From the NCBI GenBank assembly GCA_900541905.1, contig UQLQ01000010.1, forward strand, positions 1 through 58,590: a stretch of DNA of 58,590 nt, written 5' to 3'. The notes below the pieces were generated by a model. It saw only the letters and a list, made by a program, of their open reading frames with translations, was not told the origin of the DNA and ran no database searches. The stretch comes from an uncultured Oscillospiraceae bacterium. GTDB taxonomy: Bacteria > Bacillota > Clostridia > Oscillospirales > Acutalibacteraceae. Both the position numbers and the translations under genes were made by a program. Shown here piece by piece: positions 8,539 to 16,909 of the stretch; the stretch's first letter is position 1; each line of letters begins with the position of its first letter.

Positions 8539-9165
8539 TTACTCATTTATTTTTACAAAATCTTGTTCTATTTCAAGTTTGCCTTGGCAAAACAGAGAAA
8601 CCGCCTGAGGCAACAATTTCCATTCGGCTTCTTCCATAACGCGTTTTTGCAAAGTCTGCGCCGTATCGTCGGGAGATACCGCAACCGCTTTTTGCAAAAT
8701 AATAGGTCCTCCATCGCAAACCTCGTTTACAAAGTGAATGGTAGCGCCTGTCAGTTTCACACCACGCTGCAATGCTGCTTCATGCACACGTAAGCCGTAA
8801 AATCCTTCACCGCAAAAAGCGGGAATCAAAGAAGGATGCACATTGATGATTTTGTTGCGATAAGCATCAATGACTCGGTCACTGATAATGGTCATGAATC
8901 CTGCCAATACGATTAAATCAATTTGATGTTTTTGCAGCAAATCTATCAGAGCACGGTCATATTCTTCCATGGTAGCGTACTGTTTCCGAATCAATACTTC
9001 ACAAGAAATCCCCGCATTTTTTGCTCGTTCCAAAGCAAAAGCATCTGATTTGCTGGAGATGACCAAAGAAATTTCTCCGTTGATAATTTCTCCTCGTCTT
9101 TCCGCATCAATCAAAGCTTGCAGATTGGTTCCTCCCCCGGATACCAAGACCGCGATTTTTAGCAT
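8539..9165 (-). CDS. purN: Phosphoribosylglycinamide formyltransferase
   Basis: Folate-dependent GAR transformylase, third pathway step (GAR + 10-formyl-THF to FGAR). The 208 residues match the family. Motifs are VLVSGGGTNLQALID at the N-terminus, VLAGFMTIIS, and the catalytic region NVHPSLIPAF, with the later HFVNEVCDGGPII supplying the conserved Asp. The ATG at 9165 overlaps the purM stop by 7 nt (ATGCTAA), which indicates translational coupling. Longer in-frame starts lie inside purM and were rejected because they add an unrelated Arg/Cys-rich leader. Confidence 0.96.
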   Translation of the reverse strand: MLKIAVLVSGGGTNLQALIDAERRGEIINGEISLVISSKSDAFALERAKNAGISCEVLIRKQYATMEEYDRALIDLLQKHQIDLIVLAGFMTIISDRVIDAYRNKIINVHPSLIPAFCGEGFYGLRVHEAALQRGVKLTGATIHFVNEVCDGGPIILQKAVAVSPDDTAQTLQKRVMEEAEWKLLPQAVSLFCQGKLEIEQDFVKINE

Positions 9166-10193
9166 AAAACGACACCCTCTTCGCCTTTTACCACAGTTCC
9201 GATTAAGAAAGCTTCTTCTCCGTTTTCCTTCAAATGTGCAATTGCCTTTTCTGCTTCCGATGCAGGAACTACAACACACATACCGATACCCATATTAAAG
9301 GTGCTGTACATATCCTGTGTTGGGATATTTCCTGTTTTTTGAATTAAATCAAAAATAGGTAAGGTTGGGAAAGCATTCATTTCAATTTTAGCAGTATATC
9401 CCTCTTTCATCATGCGAGGAAGATTTTCATAAAAACCGCCGCCTGTTACATGAGAAACCGCTTTTACCGTACAAGTTTTCATCAAAGACAACATAGGGCG
9501 AACATAAATTTTTGTTGGAGTCAGCAATGCTTCTCCCAAAGTGGTACCCAGTTCTTCATAATACTGTTTTAAATTTTCTTCATTGACATCAAACACTTTT
9601 CGCACCAAAGAAAATCCGTTGGAATGTACGCCGGAAGATTGAATACCAATAATCGCGTCACCTTCCTCCATAGAAGAACCGTCGATTACTTTTTCACGGT
9701 CTACCATACCTACACAGAAGCCTGCCAAGTCATATTCATCTATTGGATAAAAGCCCGGCATTTCAGCAGTTTCACCGCCAACCAACGCACAGTTGGATTG
9801 TACGCATCCATCTGCAACACCTGAAACAATTTTTTCAATTTTTTCAGGAAAGTTCTTTCCTACTGCCAGATAATCCAAAAAGAACAATGGCTGTGCACCG
9901 CAGCAAATAACATCGTTTACGCACATCGCTACGCAGTCAACACCTATGGAATCGTGCTTGTCCATTAAAAAAGCCAAACGCAATTTTGTACCTACGCCAT
10001 CTGTTCCCGAAACAAGGATAGGTGTTTTCATATCGGTGAAATCCGGTTGGAACAATCCGCCAAAGCTTCCAATATTGGAAACAACGCCGGGAATATTGGT
10101 ACGTGCAACGTGTTGTTTCATCAATTCAACGGCTTTATAACCTGCGGTTACGTCAACGCCTGCCTCTTTGTAGCTGTCACTAAAATTTTTCAT
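9159..10193 (-). CDS. purM: Phosphoribosylformylglycinamidine cyclo-ligase (AIR synthetase)
   Basis: Converts FGAM to AIR with ATP. The 344 residues are standard for PurM. Motifs are DVTAGYKAVELMKQHV, SGTDGVGTKLRLA, the DCVAMCVNDVICCGAQPLFF segment, GGETAEMPGFY and HVTGGGFYENLPRM. It lies 48 nt after purE, with GAGGA before the ATG, and overlaps purN. The gene completes the middle of an operon that lacks purF, purC, purL, purQ and purB, which must lie elsewhere in the genome. Confidence 0.97.
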   Translation of the reverse strand: MKNFSDSYKEAGVDVTAGYKAVELMKQHVARTNIPGVVSNIGSFGGLFQPDFTDMKTPILVSGTDGVGTKLRLAFLMDKHDSIGVDCVAMCVNDVICCGAQPLFFLDYLAVGKNFPEKIEKIVSGVADGCVQSNCALVGGETAEMPGFYPIDEYDLAGFCVGMVDREKVIDGSSMEEGDAIIGIQSSGVHSNGFSLVRKVFDVNEENLKQYYEELGTTLGEALLTPTKIYVRPMLSLMKTCTVKAVSHVTGGGFYENLPRMMKEGYTAKIEMNAFPTLPIFDLIQKTGNIPTQDMYSTFNMGIGMCVVVPASEAEKAIAHLKENGEEAFLIGTVVKGEEGVVLC

Positions 10194-10241
10194 GGTTTTA
10201 TGTTCTCCTCAATATGTTAAAGTCCAATTGATTTATCATCG

Positions 10242-10742
10242 TTATAACGCGTCTACTTCAGCCTGCAAAGCTGCATCTTTTTTCTTTACGCCTTCTACCA
10301 TTTCTACTTTCATTGCATCTAATTTTTTTGCCAACTCTTCATCGCCGATTGCCAACATTTGCACTGCAAGAATCGCTGCATTTGCAGCGCCGTCAATGGC
10401 CACGGTTGCTACCGGAATTCCGCTTGGCATTTGTACGGTTGCAAGCAAAGCGTCCAATCCGTCCAATGTAGAAGATTTGATTGGAATACCAATGACAGGC
10501 AAGGTGGTGTGTGCTGCCAAAACGCCTGCAAGATGAGCAGCTTTTCCCGCTGCCGCAATAATCACACCAAAACCATTTTCTTTTGCATGCTCGGAAAACT
10601 CGGCAGCATCATGGGGTGTTCTGTGGGCAGACATCACATGAACCTCAACAGGAACACCAAAAGATTTTAATTTTTTCACTGCAGCAGAAACAGTTGGAAA
10701 ATCACTGTCACTGCCCATAATCACTGCAACTTTTTTGGACAT
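10242..10742 (-). CDS. purE: N5-carboxyaminoimidazole ribonucleotide mutase
   Basis: Class I PurE, interconverting N5-CAIR and CAIR. The 166 residues carry the signature VAVIMGSDSDFPTV, then SAHRTPHDAAEFSEHA with the catalytic His, then AAAGKAAHLAGVLAAHTTLPVIG. The start at 10742 follows GAGGTG, while longer frames run back into the leader. First structural gene of the operon, preceded by a leader with a terminator hairpin (10797-10834). No purK is adjacent. Confidence 0.97.
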   Translation of the reverse strand: MSKKVAVIMGSDSDFPTVSAAVKKLKSFGVPVEVHVMSAHRTPHDAAEFSEHAKENGFGVIIAAAGKAAHLAGVLAAHTTLPVIGIPIKSSTLDGLDALLATVQMPSGIPVATVAIDGAANAAILAVQMLAIGDEELAKKLDAMKVEMVEGVKKKDAALQAEVDAL

Positions 10743-10962
10743 AGTAAAAACACCTCTAAATTCGTTTCGTTCGTTCATTTTTGCTTACACTTACACAAAA
10801 AACAGGCTACGGAGCAAATGTGCAGCGTAGCCTTTATATCACATGCAGCAAATGACAAGAAGAGGAATGAAATGGAACTATTACATGATATACCATATTT
10901 CATTCTCCCTCCTGTTTCAACATTATATATAGTATTATATTTCATTTTTGTAACAAATTCAA
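10743..10962 (-). promoter_or_regulatory. purE promoter and leader with attenuator-like hairpin
   Basis: Promoter: TTGAAT (10962-10957), a 17-bp spacer, TATAAT (10939-10934), start near 10927. The leader of about 185 nt holds an intrinsic terminator at 10797-10834 (GGCTACG pairs with CGTAGCC, then TGTTTTTTG). It also has a 42-codon frame at 10903-10775 with an AGGAGGG ribosome binding site that runs straight through the hairpin. An alternative pairing of ATGTG (before the stem) with CACAT (inside the loop) could compete with the terminator. No guanine-riboswitch core or PurR box was recognised. Regulation by attenuation is inferred. The remaining bases up to groEL hold the groEL terminator. 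Confidence 0.55.
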
Positions 10963-11075
10963 TAGTGGTTTGGAGATAGATTTTTTTTGTATGGTTACTA
11001 TAAAAAATAAAAGGATATCTGTATATATTGTCACAATTTGTCTGCGGATTTTGCAACAAGAAACAGCAGAACAAA

Positions 11076-11106
11076 ATAAAAAAGGTACTGTCATAAAACA
11101 GTACCT
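11076..11106 (-). terminator. Terminator after groEL
   Basis: On the minus strand AGGTACTGT and ACAGTACCT form the stem, followed by six T. Confidence 0.85.
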
Positions 11107-11137
11107 GAAAAGAGAAACTATATTACGATTTTACAGA

Positions 11138-12772
11138 TTAATACATGCCACCCATACCAGGATCCATTGGCATTGCAGGAGCTGCAGCAGCAGGCTCTTT
11201 CTTATCTGCAACCAAAGATTCTGTGGTCAATACCATGGCAGCAATGGAAGCTGCATTTTGCAGTGCGGAACGTGTTACTTTTGTTGGGTCCACAATACCT
11301 GCGGAAATCATGTCTGTGTATGTTTCTTTCAAAGCGTCAAAGCCATAGCCAACTTTATTTGCTTCTTTGATTGCGGAAACAATAACAGAGCCTTCCAGAC
11401 CGGCATTTGCAGCAATTTGACGAACCGGCTCTTCCAAAGCTTTCAATACGATTTGAACGCCTGTTTTCTCATCGCCTTCTGCAGTTTCTGCCAATTTTGC
11501 AACTGCAGGAATTGCATTCATCAATGCAGTGCCACCGCCTGCAACAATGCCTTCTTCAACAGCAGCTTTTGTTGCGGAAAGTGCATCTTCAATGCGAAGT
11601 TTTTTCTCTTTCATCTCAACTTCGGTTGCTGCACCAACTTTGATAACTGCTACGCCGCCTGCCAATTTTGCCAAACGTTCTTGCAATTTTTCACGGTCAT
11701 ATTCGGAAGTGGTTGCTTCCAATTGAGCGCGAATTTGGTTTACTCTTGCTTTAATCTCGTTGGAATCGCCTGCGCCGTCTACGATGATGGTGTTGTCTTT
11801 GTCAACTTTAATTTGACGAGCACGACCAAGTTGGTCCATAGTAGTTTCTTTCAAGTCCAAACCAAGCTCTTCTGTAATCACTTGACCGCCTGTCAGAACA
11901 GCAATATCACGAAGCATTTCTTTTCTTCTGTCACCAAAACCGGGAGCTTTTACAGCTACGCAAGTGAAAGTACCGCGCAATTTATTCAGAATTAAGGTTG
12001 TCAAAGCTTCGCCTTCCACATCTTCAGCAATGATAAGCAATTTTTTACCGGATTGTACGATTTGCTCCAGGATAGGAAGAATCTCTTGAATGTTGGAAAT
12101 TTTCTTATCTGTAATCAGCACATAAGCGTCATCCAAATCCGCTACCATTTTATCTGTATCTGTTACCATGTAAGGAGTTACATAACCACGGTCAAACATC
12201 ATACCTTCCACTACTTCGGAGTAGGTTTCTGCTGTTTTGGATTCTTCTACTGTAATAACACCGTCAGCAGTTACTTTATCCATTGCTTCAGAAATCAGAT
12301 TTCCAATTACTTCATCTGCTGCAGAAATGGTTGCTACACGTGCAATATCATCAGAGCAAGTTACTTTTTTGGAATTCTCCGTCAATGTATTTACAGCAGT
12401 AATTACAGCGTTTTGAATGCCTTTTTTCAAAATCATCGGATTAGCGCCTGCTGTTACGTTTTTCATACCCTCACGGATTAATGCTTGTGCCAACAAAGTA
12501 GCTGTTGTGGTACCGTCGCCCGCAACATCGTTTGTTTTGATGGAAACTTCTTTTACAAGCTGAGCACCCATGTTTTCAAATGGGTCATCCAACTCAACTT
12601 CTTTTGCAATGGTAACACCGTCATTGGTTACAAGCGGTGCGCCGAATTTTTTGTCCAAAACAACATTGCAGCCTTTTGGACCAAGTGTAATTTTTACTGT
12701 ATCTGCCAATTGGTTAATACCATTCATTAATGCTTTTCTTGCTTCTTCACCATAAATAATTTCTTTAGCCAT
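11138..12772 (-). CDS. groEL: Chaperonin GroEL (Hsp60)
   Basis: ATP-driven 14-mer folding chamber in the cytoplasm. The 544 residues match the family, including LGPKGCNVVLDKKFGAP, the ATP-site NDVAGDGTTTATLLAQ, GGVAVIKVGAATEVEMKEKK and a C-terminal Gly/Met tail (MDPGMGGMY). It lies 49 nt after groES in a bicistronic operon under CIRCE control and ends with its own terminator. Confidence 0.98.
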   Translation of the reverse strand: MAKEIIYGEEARKALMNGINQLADTVKITLGPKGCNVVLDKKFGAPLVTNDGVTIAKEVELDDPFENMGAQLVKEVSIKTNDVAGDGTTTATLLAQALIREGMKNVTAGANPMILKKGIQNAVITAVNTLTENSKKVTCSDDIARVATISAADEVIGNLISEAMDKVTADGVITVEESKTAETYSEVVEGMMFDRGYVTPYMVTDTDKMVADLDDAYVLITDKKISNIQEILPILEQIVQSGKKLLIIAEDVEGEALTTLILNKLRGTFTCVAVKAPGFGDRRKEMLRDIAVLTGGQVITEELGLDLKETTMDQLGRARQIKVDKDNTIIVDGAGDSNEIKARVNQIRAQLEATTSEYDREKLQERLAKLAGGVAVIKVGAATEVEMKEKKLRIEDALSATKAAVEEGIVAGGGTALMNAIPAVAKLAETAEGDEKTGVQIVLKALEEPVRQIAANAGLEGSVIVSAIKEANKVGYGFDALKETYTDMISAGIVDPTKVTRSALQNAASIAAMVLTTESLVADKKEPAAAAPAMPMDPGMGGMY

Positions 12773-12821
12773 AGAGATGATTCCTCCTAAAAATGATGTA
12801 TATTGGGTTAAAATAAATCTA

Positions 12822-13106
12822 TTATTCTACAATTGCCAAAATATCGCTTTGACGAACAATGGTATATTCTTCTCCGTCAACTTTTACTTCTGTACCTGCA
12901 TATTTGCTTGCAATCACCTTGTCACCCGGTTTGATGTACATTTCAACTTCTTTGCCGTCTACAATGCCGCCTGGGCCTACTGCCAATACCTGGGCAATTT
13001 GCGGTTTTTCTTGAGAGGCACTTGCAAGTACAATGCCGCTTTTGGTTGTTTCCTCTGCTTCTGTCATTTGAATTAATACTCTGTCTAATAGTGGTTTAAT
13101 AGTCAT
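12822..13106 (-). CDS. groES: Co-chaperonin GroES (Hsp10)
   Basis: Heptameric lid for GroEL. The 94 residues have the typical KPLLDRVLIQMTEAEETTKSG start with the mobile loop (about 17-32), AVGPGGIVDGKEVEM and KVIASKYAGTEVKVDGEEY. AAGGAGG lies before the ATG. First gene of the CIRCE-controlled operon. Confidence 0.98.
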   Translation of the reverse strand: MTIKPLLDRVLIQMTEAEETTKSGIVLASASQEKPQIAQVLAVGPGGIVDGKEVEMYIKPGDKVIASKYAGTEVKVDGEEYTIVRQSDILAIVE

Positions 13107-13150
13107 AAATATTTCCTCCTTAAAGTAAATATATTAGTTACATCATAGTT

Positions 13151-13210
13151 TTAGCACTCTTTAACTTCGAGTGCTAAAACTATTTTAACGTCTTTATCAT
13201 AAAAAATCAA
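13151..13210 (-). promoter_or_regulatory. groESL promoter with CIRCE operator
   Basis: A perfect CIRCE inverted repeat, TTAGCACTC-N9-GAGTGCTAA, spans 13151-13177. Just upstream on the minus strand are TTGATT (13210-13205), a 17-bp spacer and TAAAAT (13187-13182), so the operator overlaps the transcription start. CIRCE is the target of the HrcA repressor; hrcA is not in this window. The rest of 13107-13415 holds only the groES ribosome binding site and the promoter of the next + gene. Confidence 0.95.
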
Positions 13211-13343
13211 GGGAAATTTCATCGAAAACGTAAATTTCATAAATTATTTACAATTATATTTCCAAATCATGCTGTGCTGTTTTGTGTATTTCAAAATACA
13301 TGGAATGTTTTTGCCTAAAGTTTATCATTTACTGCTTAAGATA

Positions 13344-13373
13344 TTGCAAAAGAAACAGGTTGTATATTATAAT
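13344..13373 (+). promoter_or_regulatory. Probable promoter of the zinc-ribbon gene
   Basis: TTGCAA (13344-13349), an 18-bp spacer, TATAAT (13368-13373), 42 bp before the start codon. Confidence 0.55.
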
Positions 13374-13415
13374 AGAAACATATCTATACAGAACAATGAA
13401 AGTGAGGACCTTATA

Positions 13416-13607
13416 ATGTCTGAAAGAAAAGATCCACCAGAATTTACACCTAAAACCTGTCCTGTTTGCGGCGGTCGTGCAATGAACGCATTCAAAGACA
13501 GAGAAAATTTCACCAGTTTTGAAATGGTATGCTGGGATTGCGGCAAACACCACTTCTATAAAATGGCTGACGATAAAAAAAGCTTTGTTAAAGTGGACAA
13601 ACTTTAA
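13416..13607 (+). CDS. Small zinc-ribbon-like protein (63 aa), function unknown
   Basis: Two cysteine pairs, CPVCGG (about residues 15-20) and CWDCGK (about 39-44), are spaced like a four-Cys zinc ribbon. The rest is charged and soluble. The start is the ATG at 13416 because GAGGA lies 7 nt upstream. The longer open frame back to 13269 crosses the promoter and has no ribosome binding site. It has its own promoter and a strong terminator, so it is probably monocistronic. Possible roles include RNA or protein binding, but nothing in the sequence decides this. Confidence 0.7.
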   Translation: MSERKDPPEFTPKTCPVCGGRAMNAFKDRENFTSFEMVCWDCGKHHFYKMADDKKSFVKVDKL

Positions 13608-13613
13608 TTGGAA

Positions 13614-13652
13614 CAAAACAGCGGCTGTGTTACAGCCGCTGTTTTGTTTTTA
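13614..13652. terminator. Terminator between the zinc-ribbon gene and sfsA
   Basis: AAACAGCGGCTGT pairs with ACAGCCGCTGTTT, T-rich on the + side and GTTTTGTT on the - side. It can serve both convergent genes. Confidence 0.8.
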
Positions 13653-13749
13653 TAAAGCTGATGACAATACCAATCTTTTCTTATCATATAAAACCTGGCA
13701 TAAAAAATTTGCCGCATTATCAGACAAAGTAAAAATAATGCGCAAGCCG

Positions 13750-14433
13750 CTACAGTAAATGTACCGGAATTTGTGAAGAAACGGACATGCTATCCGGAGT
13801 TACTTTGCAGTCAAACGCCAGAATATTCACTCCGCATTCTTTTGCATACTGCAACGCTTGCCCAAATGCAGGGTGCGTTTTTATGTTAGGCGTAAAATAC
13901 CGTACATCCTGCATTTGAACCACAAAAATAATATAAGCATCATAACCGTTTTTTCTGCATTGGCACAATTCATATACGTGCTTGATGCCGCGTTCCGTCG
14001 GTGCATCCGGAAATAATACCACCCCGTTTTCTTCAAGGGTTACGCCTTTGACTTCAACATATGCAGGACGCTCTTCCCTTTCCAAATAAAAATCAAATCT
14101 GGAATCACAGTATTTCTTTTCAGGATAAATATTTTGTATGTGCTGTATGACTTGGTTCTGTTCCAACCATTCTTTCACAGCTGCATTGGGAGCCTGAGAA
14201 TCAATATTTACAAGACGGTTCCCTTTTTGAACCGATATTAACGAATATTCCGTTTTACGATTGGGATTGTCATGATGCTGCACATAAACTTCACAGTTTG
14301 GAATTAACAACTCTTTACAGCGCCCTGTATTTTTTACATGACAAATGACTTCTTTTCCGCCCACTACCACATGTGCCAAAAAACGATTTGGCCTTGAAAG
14401 AAAAATCCCTTTTTCTATATTAGAATAATGCAC
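13750..14433 (-). CDS. sfsA: SfsA family protein (DNA/RNA nuclease-like)
   Basis: SfsA (sugar fermentation stimulation) family: an OB-like N-terminal part and a restriction-nuclease-like C-terminal part. Visible are FLSRPNRFLAHV, CHVKNTGRCKELL, DSRFDFYLE and YVEVKGVTL (the PD-(D/E)xK-type E-x-K), then FPDAPTERGIKHV. The start is taken as GTG at 14433, 6 nt after AGGAGG, giving 227 residues. It overlaps the end of the upstream MerR-type gene by 14 nt, so the two are probably co-translated. The true cellular role of the family is uncertain. Confidence 0.92.
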   Translation of the reverse strand: MHYSNIEKGIFLSRPNRFLAHVVVGGKEVICHVKNTGRCKELLIPNCEVYVQHHDNPNRKTEYSLISVQKGNRLVNIDSQAPNAAVKEWLEQNQVIQHIQNIYPEKKYCDSRFDFYLEREERPAYVEVKGVTLEENGVVLFPDAPTERGIKHVYELCQCRKNGYDAYIIFVVQMQDVRYFTPNIKTHPAFGQALQYAKECGVNILAFDCKVTPDSMSVSSQIPVHLL

Positions 14434-15262
14434 ACGGCACCTCCTGCACACCAATCGAAATTTTAAGCAATAAATCTTCTGTTGAAGATACTACCAATTC
14501 ATCCAGCATTCCTTCTTCAAAGGAATATCCGCTTAATGTAATATGATGTTTCTTTGCATAATCCATCATTTTTTGATATGTCTCCCCTGTTAATTCATAA
14601 GGACCCTGATGATATGCCGCTAAATAGAATCCTTTTGGTTTTTCAAAAAACGGTACCCCTTGAACCATGCGGGTTGTTTTGGTAAAGATATATGCATATT
14701 TTAAGCAGTTTCCTTCCATAATATCTTCAACACAAACCATGGTTCCATCAGGATAACCAACATTGATTCCCTTTTCCATACAGCATTGAATATGATTTCT
14801 CCACGCTTCGGAGAAATCATCTATCGACTGAATATGGCTGACATCCGTTACTGCAAAATACGCTTTTTCCTGTTCTTCCAGCTGAATCTTGTTCGTATGT
14901 GTTTGAAGTACATTTTGCGTTAATTGGATTCTGGTTTGCAGAAACCGATGCGTCTGTTTTAATTTTTTGATTTCATTCTGAATTTTACGGTCCTCTTCAT
15001 GAAATAACCGAATCATATTTTCCGGAGTACGGTTGTCGATATATTCTTTAATCTCTTTTAACGGCATGCCTATCTCACGCAATGCTAAAATAACCGAAAG
15101 TACCTCAAACTGTCTGTAAGAGTAATAACGGTATCCGTTTTCAGCGATATGGTCGGGCTGAAATAATCCGATTTCATCATAATAAAGCAATGTTTTTTTT
15201 GGCACGCCGCATAGTTTTGCAAAAGTACCTGTGGATATTTTATTTTGAAAATGTTCACTCAT
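14420..15262 (-). CDS. MerR-family regulator with GyrI-like effector domain
   Basis: BmrR-like architecture. An N-terminal winged helix (about 8-75: TGTFAKLCGVPKKTLLYYDE, then ENGYRYYSYRQF) is followed by a coiled-coil dimer helix (about 80-120) and a C-terminal GyrI-like ligand-binding domain (about 130-280, with FYLAAYHQGPYE). Such regulators bind cationic drugs and untwist a promoter with a long spacer. It is divergent from a MATE pump across a promoter with exactly that geometry (15274-15304), so it most likely activates the pump and perhaps itself. AAGAGG precedes the ATG. 280 aa. Confidence 0.9.
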   Translation of the reverse strand: MSEHFQNKISTGTFAKLCGVPKKTLLYYDEIGLFQPDHIAENGYRYYSYRQFEVLSVILALREIGMPLKEIKEYIDNRTPENMIRLFHEEDRKIQNEIKKLKQTHRFLQTRIQLTQNVLQTHTNKIQLEEQEKAYFAVTDVSHIQSIDDFSEAWRNHIQCCMEKGINVGYPDGTMVCVEDIMEGNCLKYAYIFTKTTRMVQGVPFFEKPKGFYLAAYHQGPYELTGETYQKMMDYAKKHHITLSGYSFEEGMLDELVVSSTEDLLLKISIGVQEVPCALF

Positions 15263-15273
15263 AAAAAAACCTC

Positions 15274-15304
15274 TTGACTATCCAGTTACTGTATACTCTA
15301 TGAT
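15274..15304 (+). promoter_or_regulatory. MerR-type 19-bp-spacer promoter and operator for the MATE gene
   Basis: TTGACT (15274-15279) and TATGAT (15299-15304) are separated by 19 bp rather than 17. The spacer holds an imperfect dyad (15276-15298) centred on CAGTTACTG. This is the classic layout of promoters activated by MerR-family proteins through DNA distortion. Confidence 0.75.
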
Positions 15305-15346
15305 AATTAATAGTTTTTTGTATGTCAAGTGTTAGGAGGTGTTATC

Positions 15347-16720
15347 ATGCATACATTGGGCAGAAAAATTACGTTTGGGTCTTTAATCAGATTTGCTCTT
15401 CCAACTGTTTTTATGCTGGTGTTTTCATCTTTGTATACCATTATAGATGGTATCTTTATCTCCAATTTTGTTGGTGAAGACGGATTATCCGGTCTTAACA
15501 TTGTATTTCCCGTCATCAATATTATTATGGGCATTGCTACTATGTTCGCTACCGGTGGCAGTGCCATTGTTGCCAAAAAAATGGGGGAAGGAAAAAAAGA
15601 TGAGGCAAATCAAAACTTTACCTTTTTATTCATTGTACTCATGGCAGTTGGCACTTTGGTGACAATTGGTGTGCTGGTATTTATTGACCCACTGCTCTCT
15701 TTCCTGGGAGCCATCGAAACCTTATACACATACAGTTATGATTATTTATTCACAACCGTTATGTTTACTTTGGTAACTATGGCTAAATTATATTTCGACT
15801 TCTTCCTTGTCACTTCAGGTAAGGCAAATTTGGCGCTCATTAACAGCGTCATTGGCGGTATTACCAACGTGATATTGGATTATGTATTTATGGGACCGTT
15901 AAATATGGGAATGGCAGGTGCGGCATATGCTACAGAAATATCCATGATTCTTCCTGTTATTTTAAGTTTTATCTATTTTGCTTCCAAAAAGCTGACCATA
16001 TGTTTTACCAAACCCAAAGCCGGAATAAAGCTGGTGTTGTCTGCTTGCGCAAACGGTTCTTCCGAAATGGTAGTACAAATTTCCGCAGGTATTTCTACAT
16101 TTCTGTTTAATTTGTATATGCTCCAATATGTTGGAAAAACAGGCGTTGCCGCAGTTACAATTGTGATGTATTCACAATTTTTATTAATCTCTATGCTATT
16201 GGGATTTTCTGCAGGTATTTCTCCTTTGATTAGCTTTAACTATGGACAACAGAATCACATGAAGCTAAATAAAATTGTAAAATACAGTTATATCATGGTT
16301 GGCATCTTTGCAGTCGTATCCTTTGCGGCAGCACAGGCCCTGGCAATACCAATTACCACTTTCTTTGCCCATGGTTCTCCCGATTTATATCAAATTACCA
16401 TTTACGGATTCAGAATATTCAGTTTCTCTTTTCTGATTTGCGGATTTAATATTTTAACTTCAGGATTATTTACAGCATTGTCCAACGGATTAATTTCGGC
16501 ACTGGTTTCTTCCTTCAGAACTTTAATTTTCTTTGTCATAGGAATGGTCACATTGCCTCTTCTGTTTGGCGTTACGGGTATTTGGCTGGTTGTGCCGATT
16601 GCCGAAGTTGCTACATTAATTGCTTCCATTGTCTTTCTATACGTGTTTAAAAATAAATATGGATACAGTAAGCAGAAAAGTCAATTGTATCAGGAACAAC
16701 AACTACAAGAAACAGAATAA
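15347..16720 (+). CDS. MATE-family multidrug efflux transporter
   Basis: Integral membrane cation-coupled efflux pump with 12 predicted helices in two six-helix halves, 457 aa from the ATG at 15347. AGGAGG lies 6-8 nt upstream; an in-frame GTG at 15329 overlaps the ribosome binding site. Family signs are TIIDGIFISNFVGEDGLSG near the N-terminus, the MGEGKKDEANQ loop, and GFSAGISPLISFNYGQQN at the start of the second half. The divergent MerR regulator and 19-bp-spacer promoter suggest drug-induced expression. A strong terminator follows at 16721. Confidence 0.92.
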   Translation: MHTLGRKITFGSLIRFALPTVFMLVFSSLYTIIDGIFISNFVGEDGLSGLNIVFPVINIIMGIATMFATGGSAIVAKKMGEGKKDEANQNFTFLFIVLMAVGTLVTIGVLVFIDPLLSFLGAIETLYTYSYDYLFTTVMFTLVTMAKLYFDFFLVTSGKANLALINSVIGGITNVILDYVFMGPLNMGMAGAAYATEISMILPVILSFIYFASKKLTICFTKPKAGIKLVLSACANGSSEMVVQISAGISTFLFNLYMLQYVGKTGVAAVTIVMYSQFLLISMLLGFSAGISPLISFNYGQQNHMKLNKIVKYSYIMVGIFAVVSFAAAQALAIPITTFFAHGSPDLYQITIYGFRIFSFSFLICGFNILTSGLFTALSNGLISALVSSFRTLIFFVIGMVTLPLLFGVTGIWLVVPIAEVATLIASIVFLYVFKNKYGYSKQKSQLYQEQQLQETE

Positions 16721-16752
16721 AAAACGCAGGCATTTTATGCCTGCGTTTTTTA
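16721..16752 (+). terminator. Terminator after the MATE gene
   Basis: AAAACGCAGGCAT pairs with ATGCCTGCGTTTT and is followed by more T. Confidence 0.9.
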
Positions 16753-16865
16753 ATTCAATCAGTCCAATGCTCCATCAACCTCGCTTAAAATGCGATTACA
16801 ACCACACTAGACACATTAGCTGCTCATCATTTCAAAGGGAACCCAACAATTCCCCTGAAATAATG

Positions 16866-16899
16866 AATTGCACCCGTCTCTAAGATGGCGGGTGCAATT
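16866..16899 (-). terminator. Probable terminator after nrdB
   Basis: An 11-bp stem (AATTGCACCCG with CGGGTGCAATT) 11 nt beyond the nrdB stop. The T-tract on the minus strand is interrupted (CATTATTTC), so efficiency is uncertain. A second weaker hairpin (GGGAA/TTCCC extended by ATTTC/GAAAT) lies at about 16827-16860. Confidence 0.55.
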
Positions 16900-16909
16900 A
16901 TCGTATCAA

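Noticed and set aside
10837..10930. Guanine/adenine riboswitch before purE
   Set aside because: The conserved junction sequences of purine riboswitches were not found, and the leader before the terminator is only about 90 nt.
10775..11074. 99-codon minus-strand frame upstream of purE as a full gene
   Set aside because: Its first half lies upstream of the predicted transcription start. Only the last 42 codons have a ribosome binding site, and these were kept as a possible leader frame.
10970..11995. A 341-codon open frame opposite groEL
   Set aside because: Same reason: Cys/Phe-rich antisense of a conserved gene, starting in the groEL terminator.
16754..16860. Possible small RNA between MATE and nrdB
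   Set aside because: Only a weak imperfect hairpin and no promoter; it is more simply the convergent terminator region.
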